A stretch of DNA of 32,983 nt from CP2-2F sp034436235 (GTDB taxonomy: Bacteria > Chloroflexota > Anaerolineae > Aggregatilineales > UBA2796), in the NCBI GenBank assembly GCA_034436235.1, contig DAOTWB010000245.1, forward strand, positions 1 through 32,983, given 5' to 3'. Each line of letters begins with the position of its first letter. The stretch's first letter is position 1. The position numbers and the translations under genes were made by a program. Below are positions 24,834 to 32,684 of the stretch, one piece after another. The notes beneath the pieces are model-generated. The model saw only the letters and a list, made by a program, of their open reading frames with translations, had not been told where the DNA came from and did not search any database.

Positions 24834-25304
24834 ATGACACAAGAGACGCTCAATGAAGGCGGCGCGTCGCTGGTCTTCCTGATCAACTTAGGCGCGACGT
24901 TAGCGATGTTCGGCGTGATTTTGGTCATTCAGATCGTGCATTATCCGTTGTTCAGCCGCGTTGGCGCTGAGAGCTTCCGCGCCTATGAGGCGGCGCACAC
25001 TGAGCTGATCACGCTTGTGGTGCTGCCGCTGATGACAGCAGAGCTGATCACGGCTTTTCTGCTCGCTTTGCAGCCGCCGCACGGCGTGCCGCCGCTCGCT
25101 GTGTGGATCGGCTTGGTGCTGGTCGGCGTGACGTGGCTCTCAACCGCGTTCATCCAAGTGCCGTTGCACGGCAGGCTCTCAGCAGGCTTTGACGCTGACG
25201 CGCACCAGGCGTTGGTGATGACCAATTGGCTGCGCACGGTCGCTTGGTCGCTGCGCGCGCTGCTGGTGCTGTGGATGACGTGGCGATTGTGGCAGGTGCG
25301 CTAA
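24834..25304 (+). CDS. four-helix membrane protein, unknown function
   Basis: 156 residues with four hydrophobic segments (about 14-34, 60-80, 88-108, 132-153). Polar features lie between them: HYPLFSRVGAESFRAYEAAHT after the first helix and TAFIQVPLHGRLSAGFD after the third. This HYPLF...QVPLH arrangement resembles small DUF1772/DUF4149-like integral membrane proteins; I cannot name the family with certainty. Its ATG follows the tyrS stop by one base, so it is translated from the tyrS transcript. Ribulokinase follows after 18 nt. Confidence 0.75.
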   Translation: MTQETLNEGGASLVFLINLGATLAMFGVILVIQIVHYPLFSRVGAESFRAYEAAHTELITLVVLPLMTAELITAFLLALQPPHGVPPLAVWIGLVLVGVTWLSTAFIQVPLHGRLSAGFDADAHQALVMTNWLRTVAWSLRALLVLWMTWRLWQVR

Positions 25305-25322
25305 ACTTATTGAGGAGAGCTT

Positions 25323-26981
25323 ATGTACACAATCGGTCTGGATTTTGGCACGCTCTCAGCGCGCGCCGTGTTGGTGGACGTGCGCGACGGACGTGAGATC
25401 GCCACGGCTGTGTTCGATTATCCGCACGGCGTGATGGACTCTGCGCTGCCGAGCGACAAGGCGTTGCCGCCTGATTGGGCGTTGCAGCATCCGCAGGATT
25501 ACCTTGACGCGCTCGATCATTGCGTGCCAACGCTGCTGCGCGAGAGCGGCGTCGCGCCGAGCGAGGTGATCGGCATTGGCGTGGACTTCACCGCCAGCTC
25601 GCCGCTGCCTGCCAAAGCAGACGGCACGCCGCTGTGCTTCCTGCCTGAGTTCGCCGACGAACCGCACGCTTACGTCAAGCTCTGGAAACATCACGCCAGC
25701 CAGCCGCAAGCCGACCTGATCAACGCGGTAGCGCATCAGCGCGGCGAGCGTTGGATACGGCGCTATGGCGGCAAGTACTCAGCCGAATGGTTCTTCAGCA
25801 AGCTCCTGCAAATTCTGCAGGAAACGCCTGCAATCTACCGCGCGATGGACACTTTCGTCGAGGCAGCCGATTGGCTGACTTGGCAGCTGACGGGCATCCT
25901 AGCGCGCAACACTTGCACAGCCGGTTATAAGATGTTGGTGCAAGACGGTCAGTATCCATCGCGGGAATTTTTCGCCGCCTTGCATCCCGACTTCGCCGAT
26001 GTGATTGCGACCAAAGTGCAGGGCGCTTTCGTGCCGCTCGGCGCGATGCTCGGTCGCTTGACTGCGCCAATGGCTGAGCGGCTCGGTTTGCCGCAAGGCA
26101 CGCCTGTGGCAGCGGCGATCATTGACGCGCATGCGACGGCAGCGGCAGTGCGCGCTACACAGCCTGATGTGATGACCATGATCATGGGAACGTCCACTTG
26201 CCACATCATCTCCAGCGCGCGCTTGGTGGAGATCGAAGGCGTGGCAGGCGTGGTCTACGGCGGCATTGTGGACGGACTCTACGGCTATGAAGCGGGACAA
26301 GCAGGCGTGGGCGATCTGTTCGCTTGGTTTGTGGATCACGCCGTGCCGCCTGAATATCACGCGGCAGCTGCGCAGCGCGGTCTGAGCTTGCATAGCTACC
26401 TTGAGGCGGAAGCGGCGCGCCAGAGAGTCGGCGAGCATGGCTTGCTGGCGCTCGATTGGTGGAACGGCAATCGCTCAACGTTGATGGACGCCGAATTGAG
26501 CGGTCTGCTGATCGGCGCTACGCTCAGCACACGCGCGCCTGATATCTATCGCGCGCTGATCGAAGCGACGGCGTTCGGCACGCGCACGATCATCGAGGCG
26601 TTTGAAGCGGGCGGCATCGCGGTGCAGTCGCTGGTGGCAGCAGGTGGCTTGCCTGAGAAGAACGCGCTCTTGCGGCAAATCTACGCGGATGTCACAGGGC
26701 GCGCCTTCGCGCTGGGCGCTTCAAAGCACGACTCGGCGCTCGGCAGCGCGATCTACGCGGCAGTCGCCGCAGGCGCTCATCCGAACTTGACAGCGGCGGC
26801 AGAGCGCATGGGCAAGCGCAAAGACGAGGTCGTGCGTCCTATCGCTGAAAATCAGCGCGTCTACGATCAGTTGTATCAGGAGTACAAGACGCTCTACGAT
26901 ACGTTCGGGCGCGGCGCCAACGCTGTGATGAAGCGCTTGAAGCGGCTGCGCAATCAGGTGCGCGGCGTCCATTCAAGCTGA
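25323..26981 (+). CDS. araB: ribulokinase (AraB)
   Basis: A 552-residue FGGY-family sugar kinase that phosphorylates L-ribulose in L-arabinose use. N-terminal GLDFGTLSARAVLVD binds phosphate. GIGVDFTASSPLPA, KLWKHHA, the GGKYSAEW segment, MGTSTCH and GYEAGQAGVGDLFAWF are typical of AraB rather than of glycerol or xylulose kinases, and WWNGNRS is a ribulokinase hallmark. The ADP-binding end is AAGGLPEKN and SALGSAIYAA. GAGGAG eight bases before the ATG gives a strong start. No araA or araD is in the window, so the other pathway steps are encoded elsewhere. It is probably read from the tyrS operon, which is an odd pairing. Confidence 0.93.
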   Translation: MYTIGLDFGTLSARAVLVDVRDGREIATAVFDYPHGVMDSALPSDKALPPDWALQHPQDYLDALDHCVPTLLRESGVAPSEVIGIGVDFTASSPLPAKADGTPLCFLPEFADEPHAYVKLWKHHASQPQADLINAVAHQRGERWIRRYGGKYSAEWFFSKLLQILQETPAIYRAMDTFVEAADWLTWQLTGILARNTCTAGYKMLVQDGQYPSREFFAALHPDFADVIATKVQGAFVPLGAMLGRLTAPMAERLGLPQGTPVAAAIIDAHATAAAVRATQPDVMTMIMGTSTCHIISSARLVEIEGVAGVVYGGIVDGLYGYEAGQAGVGDLFAWFVDHAVPPEYHAAAAQRGLSLHSYLEAEAARQRVGEHGLLALDWWNGNRSTLMDAELSGLLIGATLSTRAPDIYRALIEATAFGTRTIIEAFEAGGIAVQSLVAAGGLPEKNALLRQIYADVTGRAFALGASKHDSALGSAIYAAVAAGAHPNLTAAAERMGKRKDEVVRPIAENQRVYDQLYQEYKTLYDTFGRGANAVMKRLKRLRNQVRGVHSS

Positions 26982-26995
26982 TCGCGATTTCGGAC

Positions 26996-27025
26996 TTGAA
27001 AGGCTGCGCTGAAGTGTGCTATACT
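26996..27025 (+). promoter_or_regulatory. promoter of tRNA-Pro
   Basis: TTGAAA at 26996-27001, an 18-nt spacer, and TATACT at 27020-27025 with an extended TGC just before it. The tRNA begins 11 nt after the -10. Confidence 0.8.
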
Positions 27026-27036
27026 CATAGCAGACT

Positions 27037-27109
27037 CGGGGCGTGGCGCAGTTGGTAGCGCGCTGCGTTTGGGACGCAGAGGTCGCTGGTTCGAGTCCGG
27101 TCGCCCCGA
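27037..27109 (+). tRNA. tRNA-Pro (anticodon TGG)
   Basis: A 73-base cloverleaf. Acceptor stem CGGGGCG (27037-27043) pairs with CGCCCCG (27102-27108) and A27109 is the discriminator. The D stem is GCGC/GCGC, the anticodon stem CTGCG/CGCAG with loop TTTGGGA, so the anticodon is TGG at 27070-27072. The T loop TTCGAGT is intact, with two wobble pairs in its stem. CCA is not encoded. It has its own promoter and terminator, hence a single-gene transcript. Confidence 0.97.
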
Positions 27110-27115
27110 CACGCC

Positions 27116-27141
27116 AAACCTGCCTGCGCGGCAGGTTTTTT
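27116..27141 (+). terminator. terminator after tRNA-Pro
   Basis: AACCTGCC and GGCAGGTT enclose a TGCGC loop, followed by TTTTTT to 27141. Confidence 0.93.
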
Positions 27142-27161
27142 GCCGCCTGAGACAAGACTAG

Positions 27162-27190
27162 TTGCAGCCTGCTGCGCAGCGCGGTATATA
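27162..27190 (+). promoter_or_regulatory. promoter before the APH-like kinase gene
   Basis: TTGCAG at 27162-27167 and TATATA at 27185-27190 with a 17-nt spacer, 54 nt before the GTG start. Confidence 0.65.
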
Positions 27191-27244
27191 TCTAGCGCGC
27201 TGATCGCAGGTCGCTCGCGTTGATCAGTAGAGAGATGTTCAGTT

Positions 27245-28432
27245 GTGAACGATTTACGTCTGCAGCGCATTCAGAGCTTGCAGTTCACCGATAAGGCGGC
27301 GGCTGAGCAGCTGCTCCTGACCTTTGTGCGCGAGCTGTTCCCAAAGTTAGCCGTCATTCGCGTCGAGCTGCGTCCGCAAGCTGTCTCGCTCAATTCGTTC
27401 AACGGCTATCTCACGCTTGCCGATGGACGCCGCTTGTTTTTCAAGACGCACGTTGAGCCGAACAGCGTGATCGGCGAGTATTACAACGCGCAACTGCTGG
27501 CTGAAGTCGGCTATCCCGTGATCGCGCCGCTCTACGCTTCAACTGAGTACGGCAAGCAGTTCTTGATCTACGATCTGATCAACGCGCCGAGCGTCTTTGA
27601 CATGGCGTACGCGCTCGATCACGGTCAGCGCAATGACCTGGGCGCGTTGACTGCCGCTCAAAATGCCGCCGATAGGCAACTCTTCGAGATTTACTGCGCT
27701 ACGCTGCGTCCGATCACTGCGCCTGAGAACGCCGACGCGCCGATCCATCAGCTCTTCTATCATCGCCTGACCGGCGGTCGCTACGCTGAGTTTTACGTCG
27801 GCAAGCCGTTTGTATTGCCGCAAGGCTGCTTGGACTGGGAAGCCTTGCTCGCGCGGCGCTGGATCATCAACGGCAAAGCCTATCCACACACGCTCGGTGC
27901 GCTGATCGAGCGCGCCAAACGCTTCCTCGAGCCTGATCAGCCTTCTTGGAGCGTGGTAGGACACGGCGACGCGCACAACGGCAATGTCTTCTTCACGCCG
28001 GCGGGCTTGTGCTACTTCGATCCTGCTTTTGGCGGCAGGCATCATCCGCTGCTCGACCTGACCAAGCCGCTCTTCCACAACGTGCTGGCGACGTGGATGT
28101 ATCATCCGCAGGAAGTGGCAGCGCGCCTGCAAATCAACTATAGCGATGATGGCGAGCAGCTGCGCGTGGAACACAATTACGCGCCATCCGCCGTGCGCAA
28201 GATGTTCCGCGACAGCAAAATTGAGCGCGTTTTGCGTCCGATCTGGTCAGAGCTGACGCGGCGTGGCGAGTCGCCTGAGACTCTCACAGTCTTGTTACAA
28301 TCGGCGCTGCTGTGCTGTCCGCTGCTGACCTTAAACTTAGCCGACCGCGCGCGCTTTCCTGCTGAGATCGGCTTGCTCGGCTTGGCGCTCTCAGTCATGG
28401 TTGGCTGCGAGCCAATTTTGGAGACCAGTTGA
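27245..28432 (+). CDS. aminoglycoside-phosphotransferase-like (APH/choline kinase fold) protein
   Basis: A 395-residue protein with a kinase-like fold. The catalytic loop HGDAHNGN is at 240-247. The metal-binding Asp follows in CYFDPAFGGRHHPLLDLTK about 18 residues later. The N-terminal part has the lysine for ATP in GRRLFFKTH. This superfamily phosphorylates small molecules such as aminoglycosides, choline, homoserine or sugars. The substrate here cannot be read from the sequence, and its length (a large C-terminal helical part) is above the usual 260-300. I see no reason to call it a resistance enzyme. The start is GTG at 27245 with GAGAG upstream. It is a single-gene unit between the tRNA terminator and the promoter at 28429, which overlaps its stop codon. 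Confidence 0.8.
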   Translation: MNDLRLQRIQSLQFTDKAAAEQLLLTFVRELFPKLAVIRVELRPQAVSLNSFNGYLTLADGRRLFFKTHVEPNSVIGEYYNAQLLAEVGYPVIAPLYASTEYGKQFLIYDLINAPSVFDMAYALDHGQRNDLGALTAAQNAADRQLFEIYCATLRPITAPENADAPIHQLFYHRLTGGRYAEFYVGKPFVLPQGCLDWEALLARRWIINGKAYPHTLGALIERAKRFLEPDQPSWSVVGHGDAHNGNVFFTPAGLCYFDPAFGGRHHPLLDLTKPLFHNVLATWMYHPQEVAARLQINYSDDGEQLRVEHNYAPSAVRKMFRDSKIERVLRPIWSELTRRGESPETLTVLLQSALLCCPLLTLNLADRARFPAEIGLLGLALSVMVGCEPILETS

Positions 28433-28457
28433 CAAGCGTGCGCACTTGCGTTATATT
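28429..28457 (+). promoter_or_regulatory. strong consensus promoter of the structured RNA
   Basis: TTGACA at 28429-28434 (perfect), a 17-nt spacer, and TATATT at 28452-28457. It is the best promoter match in the window and starts inside the stop codon region of the preceding gene. Expected transcription start is about 28464. Confidence 0.9.
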
Positions 28458-28463
28458 CTTAGA

Positions 28464-28583
28464 ATGATAGGCAACCTCTGAAGCGTCGGAACGGAGCCTC
28501 ACGTGCGCATTGTGCATGGTGAGAGACGGCGACGCTGAATGGCGCGGCATTGAGCGCCTCTCTCATCGCAGGGAGGCGCTTTT
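28464..28583 (+). ncRNA. structured leader or small RNA of unknown class
   Basis: About 120 nt between a consensus promoter and an intrinsic terminator, with no credible ORF. AGCGTCG (28482-28488) pairs with CGACGCT (28530-28536) as a closing stem. Inside it CTCACGTGC (28498-28506) pairs with GCAT-G-GTGAG (28514-28523) with one bulge. The 3' side GTGAGAGA (28519-28526) can pair instead with TCTCTCAT (28559-28566), which is part of the terminator. That would give an alternative fold that prevents termination, as in riboswitch-type leaders. It precedes a DinB-like gene and metH, so a methionine, SAM or cobalamin signal is possible. I do not see the conserved cores of the SAM-I, SAH, cobalamin, THF or T-box classes. 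It could also be an independent small RNA. Confidence 0.65.
28553..28583 (+). terminator. terminator (possible attenuator) before the DinB-like gene
   Basis: AGCGCCTCTC (28553-28562) and GGGAGGCGCT (28571-28580) form a 10-bp stem with one wobble and an eight-base loop, then TTTT. The gene start is 66 nt further on. Confidence 0.88.
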
Positions 28584-28648
28584 GCATTTCTGGCGAATTT
28601 GACCATACTACACCATAGCACAACATCACATTAGAGGACATGGAGACA

Positions 28649-29191
28649 ATGAGTCACATCCTTGCAGAGCACGATCACGGTCGCTTGATCAAGTCTTTGA
28701 AGGCGCAACGCCTGATGTTCGAGGTTGCTCTAGAGCAGATCGCGACGCCTGAGCTGTACTTACAGCACGGCGCGCTTGGCGTATGGTCGGTCAAAGATAT
28801 CGTGGCGCACGTGACAGCTTGGGATAAACGTGGCACGCGCTGGCTGGAAGCCTACGGACGCGGCGAGCCGTTCGCCATGCCTGAGGAAGGCTGCACTTGG
28901 GCAGACATTGACGCCTTGAATGCCGCTACCTACGCAGAACATCGCTACGATCGGCTGGAAGACGTGCTGCGCGCTTTCCACGAGGCTTTTCCGCCGCTTT
29001 TGGCGGCAGCTGAGGCGCTCACGCCGACGCAGATCAATCAGCCGCTCACCTACCACGACGGTCAAAAGCTGCAGACCGTTCACGGCGGCAAGCTGATCGT
29101 GTGGCGCTATCAGCACTATCGCGAACACGCTGCGCACATCAAAGCGTGGCTCGCGCGTTTCAAAACGGAGACGTTTGTGAGATATGGCTGA
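28649..29191 (+). CDS. DinB/ClbS-DfsB-like four-helix protein
   Basis: A 180-residue soluble protein. LGVWSVKDIVAHVTAWDKRG about residues 45-65 is the hallmark of DinB-like helical bundles, in particular the ClbS/DfsB (DUF1706) branch, which often use three His as a metal site. His58 in AHVTAW and the C-terminal HYREHAAHIK fit that pattern. The frame also has an ATG at 28640, but AGAGGA (28633-28638) is too close to it and suits the ATG at 28649. Its stop overlaps the start of metH by 8 nt, so the two are translated together. The link with methionine synthesis is unexplained; a thiol-transfer or damage-repair role is only a guess. Confidence 0.82.
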   Translation: MSHILAEHDHGRLIKSLKAQRLMFEVALEQIATPELYLQHGALGVWSVKDIVAHVTAWDKRGTRWLEAYGRGEPFAMPEEGCTWADIDALNAATYAEHRYDRLEDVLRAFHEAFPPLLAAAEALTPTQINQPLTYHDGQKLQTVHGGKLIVWRYQHYREHAAHIKAWLARFKTETFVRYG

Positions 29192-32100
29192 GAATCTACG
29201 CTACCTAAAGGCAATCCGCGACCATGTGCTGATCTATGACGGCGCGATGGGCACCAGCATCCAGCGCTATAAGCTGACCGCTGAAGATTTCGGCGGCGAG
29301 CATCTCAATGGCTGCAACGATTATCTGGTCATCACGCGCCCTGATGTGATTGAGGAAATCCACGCCAGCTTTTTGGCAGTCGGCTGTGAGGTCATCGAGA
29401 CGAACACTTTCCGCTCGAATCGGATCACGCTCGCTGAATACGGCTTGCAAGATCGCGTCTTGGAGATCAATCGTGCGGCTGCGCAGCTTGCGCGCCGAGT
29501 TGCCGATAGGTTCGCCGCTGAGACAGGCATTCCGCGCTACGTGGCAGGCAGCATCGGACCGAGTGGCAAGTTGCCGTCTTCTGACGATCCTGATCTCTCT
29601 AACATCACTTTCGATGAGCTGGCGGATGTCTTCGCAGAGCAAGCGCGCGGATTGGTCGAAGGTGGCGTAGATGTGGTTTTGGTAGAGACCAGTCAAGATA
29701 TCTTGGAAGTGCGCGCTGCAGTCTATGGCATCACGCGCTACTTCCAAGAGAGCGGCAATCGCGTGGCGCTGCAAGTGCAGGTCACGCTGGATGTCTCGGG
29801 CAAGATGCTGCTCGGCACGGATATCGCTGCAGCGCTCACCATCCTCGAAGCGCTGCCTGTGGACGTGATCGGATTGAACTGCTCGACCGGACCTGAGCAC
29901 ATGCGCGAGCCGATCCGCTACTTGGTTGAGCATAGCACCAAGCCGATCAGCGTGCTGCCGAACGCAGGCTTGCCGCTCAACGTAGACGGCGAGGCGGTCT
30001 ATCCGATGCAGCCGCAGCCGTTTGCGCACATGCTGGGCGATTTCGTGGACTGGGGCGTCAGTTGCGTGGGCGGCTGCTGCGGCACAACGCCTGAGCATCT
30101 CAAGGAGCTGGTGGCGCAAGTGCGCGCGCGGCGCAAACGTCAAGGGCAGGTTGCTGCGCACGAGCCGAAAGTCGCCTCTGCTATGCGCGCTGTGCCAATG
30201 CGCTTCACGCCGGGTCCGACGATGGTCGGCGAGCGCGTCAATTCGCAGGGCAGCCGCAAGATCAAGCGCCTGCTCTTAGCGGAAGATTACGACGGCATTT
30301 TGCAAGTGGCGCAGGAGCAAGTGGATAGCGGCGCGCACATCCTCGATGTGTGCGTGGCGCTGACCGAGCGCGCCGATGAAGCGCAACAGATGCGCACGCT
30401 CACCAAGAAACTGGCGATGAGCATCGAAGCGCCGCTCATGTTCGATGTGACCGATCCTGATGTGGCAGAAGCAGCGCTCAGCGTCTATCCCGGACGCGGC
30501 ATCATCAACGGCAACAATCTGGAGAACGGACGCGAGCGCATCGATCGCATCTTGCCAATCGCCAAAAAGCACGGCGCCGCCGTCCTCTCGATGACCATTG
30601 ATGAGATCGGCATGGCGAAGACGGCGCAGCGCAAGCTGGAAGTAGCGCGCCGCATCTACGAGATCGCCGTGAACGAGTATGGCATGAAGCCTGAAGACTT
30701 GATCTTCGACGCCTTGGTCTTCACGCTCGCCACAGGCGATCCTGAGTTCGCCAATAGCGCCGTCGAGACCATTGAAGGCATTCGCCTGATCAAACGCGAG
30801 CTGCCAGGCGTGCTGACCTCGCTTGGCGTGAGCAACTTGAGCTTCGGTCTGAGCGAGCCTGCGCGCGCCGTGCTGAACAGCGTCTTTTTGTATCACGCCG
30901 TGCAGGCAGGCTTGGATATGGCGATTGTCAATCCTGCGCACATCAAGCCATACGCCGAGATTCCTGAAGAGCAGCGCGAACTCGCCAACGATCTGATCTT
31001 CAATCGCCGTGAAGATGCCTTGCCACGCTTCATCGCCTACTTCGATCAGAACGCCGTCCAGCTTGAGAGCCACGGCGAAGCCGATCCGACTGAAGGCATG
31101 ACGGCTGAGCAAAAATTGCACTGGCAGATTGTACATCGCAAGAAAGAAGGCGTGGAAGCCTTGGTGGACGCTTGCGTGCGCAATCAAAACGCTGTGGACG
31201 TGCTGAATAACGTCCTCTTGCCTGCTATGAAAGAAGTGGGCGATAAATTCGGCGCCGGCGAGCTGATCCTGCCGTTCGTGTTGCAGAGCGCTGAGGTCAT
31301 GAAGCGCGCTGTGGCGCACCTTGAGAACTACCTTGAGCGCAAGGAAGGCACGGCAAAAGGCGTGGTGGTGCTGGCGACCGTCTACGGAGACGTGCATGAC
31401 ATCGGCAAGAACTTGGTCAAGACGATCCTGAGCAACAATGGCTATGTCGTTCACGATCTAGGCAAGCAAGTGCCTGCTAATGTGATCATCGAGGCGGCGA
31501 TCCAGCACAACGCGACGGCTATCGGCTTGAGCGCGTTGTTGGTCAGCACATCCAAGCAAATGCCTGTCGTGGTCAATGAGCTGGCGCGGCGCGGTCTAAG
31601 ATTCCCTGTGCTGATCGGCGGCGCAGCCATCAATCGGCGCTTCGGACGGCGCATTCTGTTCTTGGAAGAGAGCGGCGAGCCATATCCGCACGGCGTCTTC
31701 TACTGCAAAGATGCCTTCGAAGGGCTGGAAGTGATGGATAAGCTGGTGGATAGCGCCGCGCGCCAGTCGCTCTTGGAGCAGATCGTGGCAGAAGCATATG
31801 CCGAGCTGGGCAAACCGATGCCGAGTCGCGCTGCGCCTGTCAAAGTGCGCCGCAGCGCGTTGCAGCCTGCGCCTGATATTCCCAAGCCGCCTTTCTGGGG
31901 AACGCGCACGATTGAGCGCATGTCGGCTGAGATCGTCTTAGAGTATCTGCACAAGCCTGAGCTGTTCCGCCTGAGCTGGGGCGCCAAAAACGCGCAAGGC
32001 GAAGAATGGGAGAAGCTGAGCGCCGAATTTGAGGCGCGCTTGGCGCGCATGAAGCGCGAGGCGATTCGCAAGCGCTGGCTATATCCGCAAGCGGTCTACG

Positions 32101-32678
32101 GCTACTTCCCTGCCAATAGCAGCGGCAACGATCTGATCATCTACGATCCGCAGCGCTACGCCGAGTCGGGCGAGCGCGTCGAGATCGCGCGCTTCAGCTT
32201 TCCGCGTCAGGATGACGGCGAGTTCCTGTGCATCAGCGATTACTTCTTGCCCGTCGAGGCAGATCAGGCGGACGTTTGCGCCTTGCAAATCGTGACCGTC
32301 GGCGAGGTCGCCACGCAGCACTTTGAGGAACTGCAAAATAGCGATCAGTACAGCGAGGCGTATTACTTTCATGGTTTGGCAGTCCAAGCGGCAGAGGCGA
32401 CCGCCGTGTATGTGAACAATCACATTCGGCGCGAGCTGGGCATCCCTGAGAAGCGCGGCAAACGCTATTCTTGGGGCTATCCTGCCTGCCCTGAGCTGGC
32501 AGATCATCAAATTGTGCTGCGCTTGCTGCCGGAAGCCGTCACCAAGCTCGGAATGCAGCTGACCAGCGCTTATCAATGGATACCTGAGCAATCCACTGCC
32601 GCGATCTTCGCTCATCATCCATCGGCGAAGTACTACGCCGTCGGCAGCGGTCGCCTTGAGCAGCTGATCGCGGAATGA
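29184..32678 (+). CDS. metH: cobalamin-dependent methionine synthase (MetH)
   Basis: A 1164-residue enzyme that moves a methyl group from 5-methyltetrahydrofolate to homocysteine through methylcobalamin. All modules are present. The homocysteine domain has the zinc ligands Cys233, Cys298 and Cys299 (NCSTGPEH, GGCCGT). The pterin domain starts near GPTMVGERVNSQGSRK. The helical cap domain lies about residues 645-715. The B12-binding domain has DVHDIGKN with the cobalt-ligand His738. The SAM-binding activation domain has RGKRYSWGYPACPEL near residue 1090, so the enzyme can be reactivated by SAM and a reductase. The length is close to that of the E. coli enzyme (1227). It overlaps the DinB-like gene and may be controlled by the upstream structured RNA. 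Confidence 0.96.
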   Translation: MAENLRYLKAIRDHVLIYDGAMGTSIQRYKLTAEDFGGEHLNGCNDYLVITRPDVIEEIHASFLAVGCEVIETNTFRSNRITLAEYGLQDRVLEINRAAAQLARRVADRFAAETGIPRYVAGSIGPSGKLPSSDDPDLSNITFDELADVFAEQARGLVEGGVDVVLVETSQDILEVRAAVYGITRYFQESGNRVALQVQVTLDVSGKMLLGTDIAAALTILEALPVDVIGLNCSTGPEHMREPIRYLVEHSTKPISVLPNAGLPLNVDGEAVYPMQPQPFAHMLGDFVDWGVSCVGGCCGTTPEHLKELVAQVRARRKRQGQVAAHEPKVASAMRAVPMRFTPGPTMVGERVNSQGSRKIKRLLLAEDYDGILQVAQEQVDSGAHILDVCVALTERADEAQQMRTLTKKLAMSIEAPLMFDVTDPDVAEAALSVYPGRGIINGNNLENGRERIDRILPIAKKHGAAVLSMTIDEIGMAKTAQRKLEVARRIYEIAVNEYGMKPEDLIFDALVFTLATGDPEFANSAVETIEGIRLIKRELPGVLTSLGVSNLSFGLSEPARAVLNSVFLYHAVQAGLDMAIVNPAHIKPYAEIPEEQRELANDLIFNRREDALPRFIAYFDQNAVQLESHGEADPTEGMTAEQKLHWQIVHRKKEGVEALVDACVRNQNAVDVLNNVLLPAMKEVGDKFGAGELILPFVLQSAEVMKRAVAHLENYLERKEGTAKGVVVLATVYGDVHDIGKNLVKTILSNNGYVVHDLGKQVPANVIIEAAIQHNATAIGLSALLVSTSKQMPVVVNELARRGLRFPVLIGGAAINRRFGRRILFLEESGEPYPHGVFYCKDAFEGLEVMDKLVDSAARQSLLEQIVAEAYAELGKPMPSRAAPVKVRRSALQPAPDIPKPPFWGTRTIERMSAEIVLEYLHKPELFRLSWGAKNAQGEEWEKLSAEFEARLARMKREAIRKRWLYPQAVYGYFPANSSGNDLIIYDPQRYAESGERVEIARFSFPRQDDGEFLCISDYFLPVEADQADVCALQIVTVGEVATQHFEELQNSDQYSEAYYFHGLAVQAAEATAVYVNNHIRRELGIPEKRGKRYSWGYPACPELADHQIVLRLLPEAVTKLGMQLTSAYQWIPEQSTAAIFAHHPSAKYYAVGSGRLEQLIAE

Positions 32679-32684
32679 GCGCGC

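Noticed and set aside
27245..28432. Antibiotic-resistance aminoglycoside phosphotransferase
   Set aside because: Only the general kinase fold motifs are present. The length and context (single gene between a tRNA and a metabolic operon) do not point to resistance.
28464..28583. T-box or SAM riboswitch identity for the leader RNA
   Set aside because: TGGCGCGG at 28540 resembles the T-box only loosely (no TGGNACCGCG). GGCAACC at 28470 recalls SAM-I, but the surrounding SAM-I core is missing. I therefore leave the class open.
28598..28626. Second promoter TTGACC before the DinB-like gene
   Set aside because: No -10 element of any quality lies 16-18 nt downstream (AACATC), so I do not list it, although it would matter for deciding whether the structured RNA is a leader.
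30276..31454. Minus-strand open frame of 392 codons inside metH
   Set aside because: It is antisense to the conserved pterin and B12 domains of MetH; its length follows from codon composition, not from a gene.
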